Source: Armigeres subalbatus
Taxonomy: Eukaryota > Arthropoda > Insecta > Diptera > Culicidae
Length of the DNA stretch: 64,000 nucleotides
Direction: 5' to 3'
NCBI RefSeq assembly: GCF_024139115.2
Contig: NC_085140.1
Location: 28,507,806 to 28,571,805 of the forward strand
Below are positions 21,561 to 33,343 of the stretch, one piece after another. A program made the translations under genes and the position numbers. The notes under the pieces are model-generated. The model did no database searches, was not told where the DNA came from, and saw only the letters and a program-made list of their open reading frames with translations. Each line of letters opens with the position of its first letter. Position 1 is the first letter of the stretch.

Positions 21561-22364
21561 TTACATCAAAACAACGACAAAAGTTAAGTTGTATTTTCTA
21601 CTCATCCAGTCATCATTGTTTGTGATAAGTGAGTTGATATTTATTTTGTTTAGAATACTAAGATGTCCTTTTTGGTCACCTTCGAAGAGGTTTGAATCTC
21701 TTTTGATCTTCAAAGCACTCTTCTCTGCTTCTAACTGAATAAATTGATCCAATGGTAGCACGTGGAGCAAAGTGTCTAGCGCTTTATTGGGCGTGCTTCT
21801 CATTGCACCAATTATTGAAAGAGTAGCCAATCTTTGAAGTTTTTCCAACTTTTTCTGAACCACCCTTTCTTTTGTTTTTGGCCACCATATTAATGCGGCA
21901 TATGAGATTCTGGGTTTCACAATCGCCGTATAAATCCATTGAATCATTTTTGGCTTCAGTCCCCACTTTTTACCGAATGTCGCCTTACTTATCCATAAAG
22001 CATTTGTAGCTTTGCTTAATGCTTCTTCAAGATGTAAGTTCCAATTCAGCTTACTGTCAATTCTAACTCCAAGATACTTGACTGAGTTTGAAAGTTTCAA
22101 ATCTGCTCCTTTCAATTTTAAAGTAGGAAAAAAATAATTTCTTCTCCTTGTAAACGCCACCAATGTGGCCTTTGAAGGATTTATGTTTAATCCTTCTTTT
22201 TCACACCATAGTGTGGTGAAATTTAGGGCAATTTGCATTCGGTTAGAAATAAGACAGTCATATTTTCCTCTCACCAATATAACTATATCATCCGCGAAGC
22301 CAACTACTTCGAAGCCACGAGCCTCCAGTTGTTTGAGAGGATCATCAACGATTAAAGACCACAA
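21561..22364 (-). pseudogene. LOA-type ORF2, reverse transcriptase active site and thumb
   Basis: A 267-residue frame that continues the reverse transcriptase after the frameshift at about 22390. It holds VVGFADDIVILVRGKYD, the catalytic FADD, near 22290. NINPSKATLVAFTRRR, SVKYLGVRIDSKLNWN and a thumb ending in KKLEKLQRLATLSIIGAM follow. Another shift near 21570 separates it from RNase H. Confidence 0.85.
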
Positions 22365-23504
22365 TAGAGGTGATAGTACGCCTCCTTGGGGACACCCCCT
22401 GCTCTTACACTAATTGATGAGCTTCCAAGGTTGGCTGATATTTCTCTTTTTGATAACATCTCGCCAATCCAATCAACAATACATACATCGAAACCTCGTT
22501 TCAACATAGCATCCTTCATTGAACTGTGAGATGTGTTATCGAATGCTCCTTCAATGTCTAGGAACGCTGCAAGTGAGATTTCTTTTGCTTCAAAATATCT
22601 TTCCAACTTTGTAACTAGCTTGTGAAGCGCTGTTACTGAAGATTTTCCCTCCTGATACGCGAACTGATTTCCGCTTAGAGGAGTTTTCGTTAAATAGGAT
22701 GATTTTATATGCTCATCTATTAGTTTTTCCATTATTTTTAATATGGTGGACGATAAGCTAATTGGTCTGAAGGATTTTGGGGATGATTTATCCTTCTTAT
22801 TAGCTTTAGGGATAAATGTGACATGCACTCCCCTCCATGCAGTCGGTATATAGCCTAATATTAAGCTTGATCGGAACATCTTAGTCAGAATGGGTGCTAA
22901 GATTTCTTTTCCCTTCTGTAGTAGTACAGGAAACATTCCGTCCCTACCTGGCGCCTTGAAGGGTGCAAAAGAATCAATCGCCCATTCTACTTTCTGTTCA
23001 GTAAATATTTCACTGGCCAGAGTACTAGCATCGCTCCAAGTGCAATTCATCCCAGTGACCTTATTCGTTTGCTTCACTTACACTAGTTTGCGATACAGAT
23101 ACATTCTGGTCTTCATGTAAATTGATGATAGAACATGGGAAGTGTTTTTGCATCATTACTTCTAATGTTTCATAAGTTGTCTTGGTAAAAGAACCATCAT
23201 CTTTTTTAATAGTCCCAAGACCATTTGTGTGATCCTTAGCAAGGACTTTCTGCAGTCTGGCAGCAACTGGAGTACTTTCAATGTTTTCACAAGTGTGCCT
23301 CCAGTTTATCCTTTTAGATCTACGAATTTCTCTATTGTAAGTAGTGAGGGATTCTCTGTATTGATCCCACTGTTGTGTGCGTTTAGCCCTGTTAAATAGT
23401 TTCCGGGTTTTCTTTCGCATCTTTTGAAGATTGGTATTCCACCAAGGAACGTCTCTATTTGAAGAAAGTTCCTTAGCGGTGCAGCTGACTGCAGCTGAAT
23501 ACAA
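22352..23504 (-). pseudogene. LOA-type ORF2, linker and first half of reverse transcriptase
   Basis: Two overlapping frames. 23504-23061 has the pre-RT linker with VPWWNTNLQKMRKKTRKLF. 23077-22352 has the fingers and palm: APGRDGMFPVLLQKG, AWRGVHVTFIPKANKKDK, KSFRPISLSSTILKIMEK, NQFAYQEGKSSVTALHKL and AAFLDIEGAFDNTSH. It ends just after VRAGGVP, where a frameshift breaks the PQGGVLSP motif (about 22395). Confidence 0.8.
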
Positions 23505-23604
23505 TGCATGGGAGGCTTTGATACTTTCTCTCCTTCATCCCTTAAATCATCAACTCGAAAGCAGAGTTAATAAAGTAGAACACCTGATGTGTTTTGATGT
23601 TTTA

Positions 23605-23841
23605 GGGTTTAAGTTTTATTCTAGTAGGGGAAAAGACGGCTTTGGCAGGTTTTGTTCTATTATTGGCAGGGGGTTTTTTTATGAATGACTAGGCTCAAAT
23701 TTGGCCTAAGCATTCTTTGCATATCAAAAAATATTGTGGCCATATTTCATAAAATTTGGTCGACAAAACCCCCCTGCCAATAATAGAACAAAACCTGCCA
23801 AAGCCGTCTTTCCCCCTAGAACAAACGTAAAACGAAAGCCC
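23605..23841. mobile_element. foldback MITE of about 237 bp
   Basis: Imperfect arms of about 70 bp. A core of about 40 bases around AAGACGGCTTTGGCAGG (23633-23675) is repeated in inverse at 23770-23813. The outer ends read GGGTTT and AAAGCCC. The loop is about 90 bp. No coding capacity. Confidence 0.7.
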
Positions 23842-23877
23842 ATTATTTTCCATATCGTAGCTTCCATGGATACCATA

Positions 23878-24075
23878 CCGTTTTGGCTCAAATCCCGAAC
23901 ATGACTCATATTCTGAAAACTGGCGTTTTAGCGCCCCGAAAGTGAAACTTTCGTTTGTTTTCCGCACTAAAGATCAAGATTACAGACGAACTTAAGCTCC
24001 TGTGGAGAAAATTATACGAATAAAGTCAAAATAGGCGTTTAATATGAGCCATGTTCTGAATTTCAGTCAAAACGG
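23878..24075. mobile_element. short TIR MITE with TA flanks
   Basis: Terminal inverted repeats of about 35 bp begin CCGTTTTGGCTCAAAT on the left and end with the complement of CCGTTTTGACTGAAAT on the right. Both ends are flanked by TA (23876-23877, 24076-24077), as expected for Tc1/mariner-type MITEs. It lies 36 bp from the previous MITE. Confidence 0.65.
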
Positions 24076-24077
24076 TA

Positions 24078-24617
24078 TCAAGTTTTGCTTGGCGAACTCT
24101 GTTGCTCGTTGTTTACGCAGCAACGATCGCTCATAATCGTTGTATCCATCTTAAGTCACTCACAGGCGTAGGGTGCTATGACTGAGTTAGATCAACGCTC
24201 GTACGCTTCACTCATGCTTTCAATGCCTGCAGAGGTGACCCAGCATTTGATGTTTTTACAGGAGTAAATACATCCCACCGAATCCGTTTATTCTTGTATC
24301 GATTGGCAAAAAATCCGTCTCTCACGATATGCTAAATTTCTGAGACTAAATATCGTTGGTGTACCTATACATAGATGAAAAGCAATTTTTCTTTTCGTTT
24401 TCTTTGGATTCAAACCCTATAGTGGAGCGTTAAACATTTAAAATAGGAAAATATACATTGAGTAAATTCAAGCTGGTATACCATGCGTTTCCATGTATTC
24501 GCAAGTTTTTAGCAAGGATAAAGAAGGAAATCTGCATCCAGAGCCCTGAAAAGATAACTAATATAGTGTGAATTTGGAAAGTAATAAAAGTTCCTACCTA
24601 GAGGTGTGCGCCGGTCC
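24078..24617. other. no gene recognised
   Basis: Noncoding DNA between a MITE and the GC-rich patch; nothing supported. Confidence 0.45.
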
Positions 24618-24725
24618 AAACATCGGCGGCGGCGGCGTTTTTCAGAATTTCGGTCGGCGGGTTCGGCGTTTCCGACGTCACGCCGGAAGCCATTTTAGCC
24701 GGCGGCGGCGTGCATCGGGGAGGAG
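24618..24725. repeat. GGC-rich low-complexity patch
   Basis: A sharply GC-rich block with CGGCGGCGGCGGCG and GCCGGCGGCGGCG words in AT-rich surroundings. Arginine/glycine-rich frames here are artefacts. Confidence 0.7.
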
Positions 24726-24779
24726 ACTTTTTATTTTTTTTATTTTTTTTTTCTTGAAATATTTTTCTGCTTTTTTTCA

Positions 24780-25235
24780 TGATGTTTTTATTTGAATGAG
24801 AATTATTTGACTTTCGTCAGAAAAATTTGATGAACTTCTCCCGAAAATTCTCTGAGCTTCTGGCAAAATATTCATTTGAAATTTATTTTCGAATTTTCCA
24901 TGGCAACATTTTTGAAGTTTTGAGAATTCTTTGGAATTTCTAAGGAAGGTCTTTTGAATTTTCAAGGAAAATTGATTCATGTTTCTACAGGAAAATGTTC
25001 GGAAAATCTACGGAATCTGAATCGGAATTTTCTAACGGCAAACTGTTTGAAATTTTCCACTTTTTTTAACGATATTTCAACCAAAATTGTACTTCAACGT
25101 GATTTTTTTTTTCACGGAAAACTGTTTGGTATTTCATCATAAAAGATTGGAATTTTTAAGAAATTTCTTTGGATTTCTACAGAGAGTTTTTTTAGATAAT
25201 TGCCCAAAATAAATTCTTGGAAAATTCAATGGAAA
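24780..25235. repeat. degenerate GGAATTTC-type short repeats
   Basis: Loose repetition of TTTCTACGGAAA, GGAATTTTC and similar words; the same style as 39560-40200, 49370-50520 and 63840-64000. Confidence 0.5.
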
Positions 25236-25249
25236 ATAATTAAAAAAGA

Positions 25250-25364
25250 GGAAAGGACATTTGACCGAGTTTCATTTGGCGGTAAGCCATTTGGCCATTA
25301 GAATAATACGTTAAGTCGAAAATCATTAAGCCAAATTGTATTTGACCAAAATGAACGTTTAAGC
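25250..25364. repeat. GGCCGAAATGG-type satellite, left part
   Basis: Degenerate units such as CATTTGGCGGTAAGCC; the array is interrupted by the hAT element and continues at 26622. Confidence 0.65.
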
Positions 25365-26613
25365 CAGGGCTGCCCAAAGGACGGCCTGCAGGCCGGATGC
25401 AGCTCTTGGCTATTTTTTTATGGGCCGCGGCATGTAAGAAAAAATACTTCAAAACCAGCCCGCAAGTTTTTCTGTTTGGCTCGCTAAGCTCCTTTTAAAT
25501 AATTTATATTTTTTTATTATTAATTACCCTACACACTTAAATTTTTTCGCCGAGATCTCAGCTTTTTTTTTCCGAGGTGGGCACCGCCGAGTTTCAGCAA
25601 ACATTATTTTTGCCGAGATATCAGTAAAAGTGACGTTTCAGTTGCTGAGATATGGTAAATATTATGCCGAAAATCAGTAATAAACCAAATTTTATGCCGA
25701 AGTTCAGTTCTGAAATTTACTGAGCTACAGCGGTGCCCGATTTTGCCGAGCTCGAGAAAGAAAAAGTTAGTGTGTAGGTTACGAAATATGATCCGAAACG
25801 ACATTACGAGATCAAGCATTCTACGAAAAATGATAATTACCTGAATGAAAACGAAAACAAAATTTGAAAGATCTTCAAAGGCAAGGCGTTCATTTAATTT
25901 AAGCTTCCATTATTGATTCAAATTATTGGTGGAATAGTAAGTGAGATTTTGGCAATACGGATGAAACCTTTCCAGGGCGGAGAACTTGTTAGGATTACAA
26001 ACCAGCTGTTGTTGACATAGTGTGCCCTAAGGAAAAAGTCTCATGAGTATTAGTGAATAGTAAATGATTTTACAAAAGATCTGGGAAGTACGTTACGTCA
26101 CCTGCTTCAAATTCTACTTACTCGCAATCAACTCTTTCTGTTGGGCACATCACTTGACGTAAATAGTATGAATCTCCGTCCCAAAGTCAAAATCGCTTAC
26201 GCCTGTATGAACATTTTCTCTAGAATTCCACGTTCCTTATAAAATTTTCGAATGAAAAAGAAATATGAAAAAAAGTTTAATTCCAACAATATCGCGTTCA
26301 GTTATTCGCTAATGATTTCTTAGCTATTTCAGAAAAATAAATGCCTGTTATTTTGAAAATGTGTAAATATGTAATTAATATGTACCGAATATAGCTTAAC
26401 TTTTCAAAAGGACCTCAGCAACATTTTAGTCTTGAATTAATTTGAATATTGCAATTAACAGACGAATATGAAAGCTTTTGATTGAAAAACTCAAATTAAT
26501 TTTTGAAAAAATGTTACATGGATCTTTTGAAAAGTTAATCGAGATTTTCTGGCCCGCCATCAGGTATTTGTTCTGAAAACTGGCTCGTGGCTTAAAAAGG
26601 TTGGACAGGCCTG
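25365..26613. mobile_element. hAT-type non-autonomous transposon, 1249 bp
   Basis: Ends read CAGGGCTGCCCAA and TTGGACAGGCCTG, terminal inverted repeats matching at 11 of 13 bases, with the CAG start typical of hAT. They are flanked by GTTTAAGC (25357-25364) and GTTTAGGC (26614-26621), an 8-bp duplication with one mismatch. No transposase frame is left. A second MITE (25532-25774) is nested inside. It sits in the GGCCGAA satellite. Confidence 0.75.
25532..25774. mobile_element. TA-flanked MITE, CACACTTAAATTTTTTC family, copy 1
   Basis: Starts CACACTTAAATTTTTTCGCC and ends GTTAGTGTG, with TA on both sides. The interior is rich in GCCGAG and CTCAGC words. A second, diverged copy lies at 45448-45669 inside the errantivirus. 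It is nested in the hAT element. Confidence 0.65.
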
Positions 26614-26621
26614 GTTTAGGC

Positions 26622-27640
26622 AAAACGGTTATGCAACGGAAAACAGTTTGGCCAAAAAATTCATTTGGCCAAAGCGACATACGGCCGAATCAATAATTTT
26701 GCCGAAAAAGCACTCTTCGTTTGGCTGAAATGGTCGCTTGGACGAATAGGTTATAAGGCCGAAATTGTCTTTTGGCCGAAATGGTTGTTTGACAGAAAGG
26801 GATAATTGGCAGGAATAGTCATTTGGTCCAACAGCTAAATGTTGATTATTGAACGAGTAATATGGTCAAAAATATCCACCCGTTTGACCAAATAAAATTT
26901 TCGGAGAAATGGCCTTTTTGCCAAACGACCATTTCGGCCAAACAATGTTTTGGTTAAATGTTCAGTCGGCCGAACATTTTCGGCATTTTCGGCCGTATGT
27001 CCATTTCAGCTAAATAAAATTGTCGGCTAGATGGGTTTTCCTATTTTTAGATGCGTTTTGGTTTAATGATTTGTTCTGCCAAATGACATATTCGACCAAA
27101 CACCTTTCGGCCTTGTGTCTATCGGTCAAATGTCCCTATCGGTCGTTTGGCCGAAAGTCATTCGACGAAAAGCCATTTATTCGAATAACAGGTTAAAACC
27201 AAAAGTCGTGTAGCCAAATTCCATAAGGCAGAATTAAACGTTTGTCCGGAGCTGTATTAGGTCGACAAACAGTCGAAAGGCTTATTCCGAACTCGTAATT
27301 CGACCGAAAAAGTTGTTTGCCCTGACAGTTTATTTGGCTGTAAATGAAATTTAACCGAAATGGTCGTTTGGCTGAAAAAGTTATTTGACCGACTTGGTCA
27401 TTTGGCCGAAAATGCCGTTTGGTAGAAATGGTCGTTTGCCGTTTGGCAAATGGCCAAAACACTCTTTCTGCCAATTGAGCCATTTTTTTTTAGCCAGAGG
27501 AACTATTTGACCAAATGACATTTTCGACAAAATAATTCTAGACTAGATATGCTTCAGCAAAATGGTTTGTTTGGTCGACCGACATATTAGGTCAAACAAC
27601 TTTCGACATTACCAACCAACTGTTTTGGCTATATAGAGGA
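26622..27640. repeat. GGCCGAAATGGTC satellite, main part
   Basis: About 1 kb of degenerate repeats in which TTTGGCCGAAATGGTCGT-like units of roughly 20-30 bp alternate. Open frames are artefacts. Related words occur at 13120-13230, 15730-15770 and 32270-32570. Confidence 0.85.
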
Positions 27641-27651
27641 CTGATTGATAC

Positions 27652-28001
27652 TAGAGATGGGTGTTCAGATCCGGAACCGGTCAAATGATCCGGATCTTTG
27701 AAGTGAGTGAATGATTCGTGGATCATTTTTTAAAAGATCCGGTTCACCAGATCAGCAAATTATTTGACCATTTGTAAAGAAATAATAAAATAAAAAGTTC
27801 ATTTTTTGCAATCCGTACGCTTGTAAACAAGAAAGGGTAAAGTTATTGTCATTACGGTTCGAAAGTGTGAGCCAGAATGACGAAGGTTTCATTTTTTTGC
27901 ATTCTCCTTAAGGATCGGATCCGGTTGAAAGATCTGGATCATCAGAATGAGTGACCCAGATCTGATCCGTTCATCAAAGTGATCCGTTTTGCCCATCTCT
28001 A
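27652..28001. mobile_element. hAT-type MITE, 350 bp, perfect 8-bp target duplication
   Basis: Ends TAGAGATGGG and CCCATCTCTA are perfect inverted repeats. The flanks ATTGATAC at 27644-27651 and 28002-28009 are identical. The interior is rich in GATCCGGATC-like words. No coding frame. The 8-bp duplication and the TAGAG start fit hAT. Confidence 0.88.
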
Positions 28002-28009
28002 ATTGATAC

Positions 28010-29129
28010 CATAATCTATCGCTCATACGTAAAAAATAATAAATGTAATTTATTAGGGAAACAGGTGATAAAATTAACACGTTAAGGACTTGCGTTGAAT
28101 TCAATTATAAAGCCAGCATAATTTGCTAGTTTTATCACTTAGTCCAACAATTTAGCTCATATTCGTATTGCACTGAACAAATTTTCCGCTAAAAAACAAT
28201 GTTTTATATAATTTTTCTTCGAAATAAAAAACATCGAAATTTCATATGTACAAATATGAACACTGCCTGGTGGTAAAATCAACATCGCTTTTAAAACCCT
28301 TTTGAAACATTTAATTTTCAGTTTCTCCAGCACCAGATTACGAGAGCCTTTGAAAAATCTGGTATAACTTTTGAAAAGCTCTTTATTATCAAAACAATAA
28401 AGAGAAGAAAATGTGTTTTGGAATATCAGTTATTTTGAAATTAGATTTAGATATTCAAAGTTTTTTCTTGGCTATTTGCTATGGTTTGTTTCTTGAATTT
28501 CGACTGCCCAATTGCACAACTTTTATCATAAATTTGTGTAAGACTGATAAAGGTGTTCCTTTTACCTGCATTCGTGTCATGTGATAAATAACTTTTTCTA
28601 TAACGATGTAAACCATGAAATTTACTATTTACCCCTGCAACATCTTTGTGTTGGTTGAAGGTTGTGAATTTATTAAGAATTAAAGCTTACGAAAAAATGG
28701 TTGAAAATTACATAGAAATATAGCTTTTCGTTTTGTCTCAAAACCAAAATATTAGCTCAGGTACCTTATTTTATTTCGAGGAAGTCTTGTGTATGGTGAA
28801 CATACGCCTAAATAGTGTTTTAATCTAAATATAGCCATCTGTTTACCACCTGGAAATTTTCATTTTTTATTTTCATTTTACCACCTCTTCCCCTATTTTG
28901 ATTTCTAATACTTTTCTGCCGAAGCAGTGGCTTAATGATATGCATGAGAAAAAAACGTATACATTGCATTAATCACATACATTGTAAAACTTATACTTTT
29001 TATCAGCTAACAAAAATTGTTAACTTTTTGGTATGGGATCATTCACTAAGCATAATGAAGTTTATTAGTATTTTCGAATAGATTTTTGCTTTGGGTGATG
29101 TCCAAAAGATCTAATGTTTCGAGTTCTGG
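28010..29129. other. no gene recognised
   Basis: 1.1 kb of AT-rich noncoding DNA, without a recognised repeat. Confidence 0.45.
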
Positions 29130-30681
29130 CTAAGCTGACCATACGTACCGTGTTTAACGGGACATTCCCAGACCTTATTGTGCTGTCCTGTCGTAATCTA
29201 AAAAATCCCCAATTTATCCCGTTTTTTTTCAATTTTTTCCAAATAGCTCAAAAATATTATTCAAACAAATTCAAATACAAAGATTAAAGTGTTTTGTTTT
29301 TATTAGAGATATTTGCAGCCCTGGGCCGACTCATCTCTCAACAAAGAAAATGAGCAAAGCCCTTTAAAAAGTGTGAGATGTTATGTTATAAGTGTTGCCT
29401 TTGGAAGAATGCCGTTTTGTATTTTACATTGTTCGAGTTTTCTCAAGATTGTTAACAGTTAATGACAACAGGTGGTTCTCTGGGAGATTTTTTCATACAG
29501 TTTCATTTCAATGATTTTTTTTTCTCATTATTCAGTGGTTTGAACGGAATTGGGTCGGCAAGTGATTCTTAAAAATCAGGTCACGGTTAATTAATTAATT
29601 TATTTTAATCTGCTTTACCACATATTTTTCAATCATTTGATTCTTTTCATTAGGAACATATTATAAGACATTAAGAATCATTCGAAGTCTTTCTGAATAA
29701 TTCTGAATTTTTCGGAGTGTGAAAAAAAACACGACGACATGAACAAATAATTTATAAATCAGCTGAACAAAATCGAGTTTAAGGCAGTTTTAAACCGAGG
29801 GGAAATTTGGTCAGATTAAAGGCTAGATTTAAGGTCCTCACGTACTTTGAGGCTAGTTTACACATTACAAGCATGCTTCCAAATTTCGCTCCCATGTGTA
29901 TGGACGGGATTTATGAGATTCCGTTACGAGAAATTAGCAGTTCGATCCGATTTAAAATACAATCCGGCGGAGATCTCCGAGAGATGGAGCTGTAATCCAA
30001 GCAGCATACGTCAAGTGAATCTGTGATTGTGAATTGATTAGATTTAACATTTATCATTCTCATTCATTCATCGAAATTATTTAAATTACACTTTATAAAT
30101 GTTCTTTCCTTGTTGAAATTCTTGTTATTCTTATCCGCAGATATTTTCCCACCTATATTCATGAAAAAAGTATTTGACACGGGAAATCAATAATCCCACC
30201 CTATTGCTCTTTTCGCATTTGTATTTTACTCTTTTGACATTTTTTCTTAAAATTATTTTTTTAGCCTTTTGATGCCAAAAAACGGCCTTGGGAAGGGTAC
30301 TTTCACTGTTGTTTGTTATTTGTTCAGAAATGGAAAAGTTTTTGATATTGGTAAACAATAAAATCCTTAATTCATATCTAAATGTAATTAGAATTAATTT
30401 TCAAAATTCCACTTTTTTTTATATTTTTAGATGCGTAATTTTCTGTTCCTCGTGTTTTTGTCTGCGTCCCTTTGAATAGTGAAATATTTGTAGTTTAGTA
30501 ACTAACTTATTACAATAGATTATCTAAAATATTTCTAATTTTTTACACGGAAAATTAAAAATAAGCTCATAACTTTTTAAATTTCTACAGCTCTTGAATT
30601 TTATCACAAGGTTTTTTGACATGTCCCGTTTTGCAAGCACGTTTGTCCCGTTTTTTCACCGAAATGATCTGGCCAGCTTAG
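29130..30681. mobile_element. possible TIR element
   Basis: The left end CTAAGCTGACCATACG and the right end CTGGCCAGCTTAG are inverted copies over about 12 bp, and both ends carry an ACGGGAC word further in. TA can be read at both edges; no longer duplication is seen. The interior has no long frame. It may instead be two unrelated pieces. Confidence 0.4.
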
Positions 30682-30825
30682 TTAACGCTGCTCAACTGTT
30701 TTTTTTTTATGTTTGATTTATTTTCGATTCTTGTGATAACCGCCATAGGGCACTGCACGGACGAACCTCTTTCTATTTCGATCTCCATGAAATTTCTTCA
30801 TTCTTTAAAATGATATTGTACAGTT

Positions 30826-31060
30826 ATTATTTTCAGTTAGTAAGGGAGGGGCATGGACCAAAATACTCGTGGCAACTCAAGTTGTGAAATTCAGGACGGA
30901 CGGAATTGAAATATAGGTTTAGATATTTCAGCTGTTCATCTAAGTATTTGACGTTATGACGTGCGTATCGTCGTGTCCGAATTATGGGTAGTGAGCATCT
31001 TCCAGGTGACCAGATCTTCATGTAGTATACGGAACAATAAGACAGATACATGAACAATAA
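30826..31060. repeat. unclassified repeat, shared with 38421-38580
   Basis: TTTTCAGTTAGTAAG followed by GAGGGG occurs here and at 38421, and the similarity fades over about 90 bases. Element type unknown. Confidence 0.4.
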
Positions 31061-31083
31061 AAAATAAAAAGAAGTATTAGACT

Positions 31084-32106
31084 TTTTGTTTTTTTTTTTT
31101 TACAAGGAGAATGCATTTACACACTAACCCAGTACACGTGCATTGTAGTTGCCAAACTACCACACGGAAGTGTACTGAAGTGTCGGACTCGACCATACCG
31201 GTAATACCGACTAAACTCCCTTGGCTCCACCATCGTTTCCCCAGGAACTACCTCGCAGGACTACTGGGGGATGGCAGTACTAAGCGTACTCGCTCATTAT
31301 CGCTCACACAGGCACTCGTCCCACGCGAGACTGACTTGGGTGCTCGCACACCATTCACTCCATTTGAGTCTTACTTGGATGCTCTCCCGGGCGCTCCGCT
31401 GCCATGCCTCGAGGTGTCAATAGCGGTAACTGCCTGGGCCTACAGATATTACGCTACGACACTCCTGCCTCAGCACGAGCAGATCAATCACACCACTGCC
31501 GAAGCAGACCACACGCTACCCTGCCGAAGCAGGGACACTCCCCATGCACCACATGTGCACAACTGTAGGTGTGTGGGTACAACCCACTACTACCCTGCCG
31601 CCGAAGCAGCTTCTCCAAAGACCATTCGCTCCATGTGACCCTTTTTCGGGTGCTCACTCTAACACTCCACTGCAATGCCTCGAGGTGTCGATGGGTACCT
31701 CGACTCCTACCTCAGCATGTGCAGTCCATACTCAGACTTCTGCTGCGCTTCGAGGTGACAATAGCGGTGACGCGCTATGACACTCCTGCCTCAGCACAAC
31801 CAGATCACTCACTCCCTGCCGAAGCAGCTCACGCGCTATCCTACCGGAGTAGGGACACTCCCCATGCCAATTGGCACTCCCTGGGCTTGTGCTTTTGAAG
31901 CGGCACACAGTCGCTTTGATAGAGTCTGCTTACGGGCACTTGTGGTTTTTTGGGAGGGATTTTAACAGAGCCCACTGCTAAATCCCACCACGCCCTAGGC
32001 AGTTCTCCCTGACTCGCAGACAGCTGGGAGGGTCGTCAAGCCCTTGGACATGGGCCATGCTGTCCCTACTGTCCCTGCTGCCCCCCGCTGGGGGGGGGGG
32101 GGTCTA
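31084..32106 (-). mobile_element. probable 3' region of a retroposon
   Basis: Read on the minus strand, a GC-richer kilobase ends in a poly-A tail (T run at 31088-31100). It contains repeated CTGCCGAAGCAG and GACACTCC words in tandem-like blocks (31480-31870) and a G run at 32089-32102. Frames of up to 175 codons cross it but show no domain. I read it as the untranslated 3' part of a LINE or similar element. Confidence 0.4.
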
Positions 32107-32269
32107 AAAAAAGCAAAAAGTAGTGGACGTCATAGTTGAATCGTCCCAAAAGGAATAATGACTGGGCAAAAGTCTCGACATCACGCGAATTAAGCCTCGA
32201 CTTAAGTCTTCAACTCTTAGGAACGCTCACACAGAAGCTTTAGAAACTATGGTAAATAGGAATCTATTC

Positions 32270-32576
32270 CATAAGAAATATTGTCGAATGACATTTGGTC
32301 GAAAGGACATTACGTCGAATGGACATTTAGTCGAAAATTAGTTCACTACAGACGTAGGACTTTTGGAGGAATGACTTTGGTCGAAAGGACGGTACGTCGA
32401 ATTGACATTTAGTCGAAATCAGATTTTAGAATGAAGAGTCTTTGTACAATTGGTCGAAAGATTGAAAGGACATTAGGTCAAATTGACATTTGGTAAAAAG
32501 CGGATTTTCGAATGAATAATCTTCTAATATTTAGTCGAATGATGTTTCGTCAAATGACGACTCTCGTAAGGGACTC
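32270..32576. repeat. TTTGGTCGAAAGGACATTA satellite
   Basis: Degenerate units of GTCGAAAGGACATTACGTCG, about 40-60 bp apart. Related in style to the GGCCGAA arrays. Confidence 0.75.
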
Positions 32577-33343
32577 TCGTGTTGGCTCTTCAATGTTGAA
32601 ATGCTGAACAAAATATTCTTAATCCATTTATCACAAACTCTCATATGATGCCTTTCAAGATATTGGAGATCCTTTGGAGAGTTTGTACAAAGCCTTCTTA
32701 CAGCACAACTTAATACATTTTTAGTGGAGATTACTTCATTTTTGTGCTTATCAAAAAGCAAAAAGCTACAATTCAACATCTTCAAAAAAAAGTCACCTAA
32801 ACAGTCAATCAACTGCATGGGAAAAGTTAGCCGGTGTAATATCGTTTATTGATCCACTGTACGACACCGACAACGCAACAAAACAAACATTTTAATTAAG
32901 CTATCCGTTTACTGTGAAAGCTTTTCCAGTACTACCATTTCATTCTGCCACGGCTTGTCCCGGTGTCCCTGAGCTTCTGCTATAAAAAGTGCACCATTTT
33001 CAATTTCCCACGGCGGCGGTACTGAAAGCAAAAATACTCCTTTGGGTGCGCTACCGGATCGCACGAACGGATATTTACTTTTCATTATTCATTCTGCATT
33101 CATCGAGTTCAGAGGACAGCGCCGTTGATGAAGATGGATGGCAGGTTCGCATTCGGTGATGGTGTGGATGAAAACGGTCCCTACCGAACGACGTCATCAA
33201 TCCAGTTTCCCCGTTAGCTTGTTCGAATGTTTACCCAAACCTAGCTACGTGCATTTAATCTGAGAACGTTCTCACCCACCCTCAAATCAGTGTGATGAAA
33301 TCAGTGCATTTTTTTTTCTTTTTTCGATTCGTTCCATTTCCAG
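32577..33343 (+). other. probable host intron upstream of the candidate exon
   Basis: No element recognised; mixed-complexity DNA that ends in a polypyrimidine tract and CAG at 33341-33343. Confidence 0.4.

Larger units (their letters stand above)
20555..23560 (-). mobile_element. LOA-type LINE, 5'-truncated
   Basis: A non-LTR element reading leftward, covering the end of the endonuclease/RT linker, the reverse transcriptase, RNase H, a C-terminal CCHC and a 3' UTR. It is truncated near 23560, so ORF1 and most of the endonuclease are missing. RNase H together with an R1-like reverse transcriptase suggests the LOA clade (Lian is a known mosquito member); the clade call is from recall, not alignment. 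Edges are approximate and no target duplication was found. Confidence 0.75.

Noticed and set aside
31111..31638. 175-codon plus-strand frame, with overlapping frames to 31965
   Set aside because: Lies in a GC-richer retroposon tail with internal repeated words; no domain or start context.
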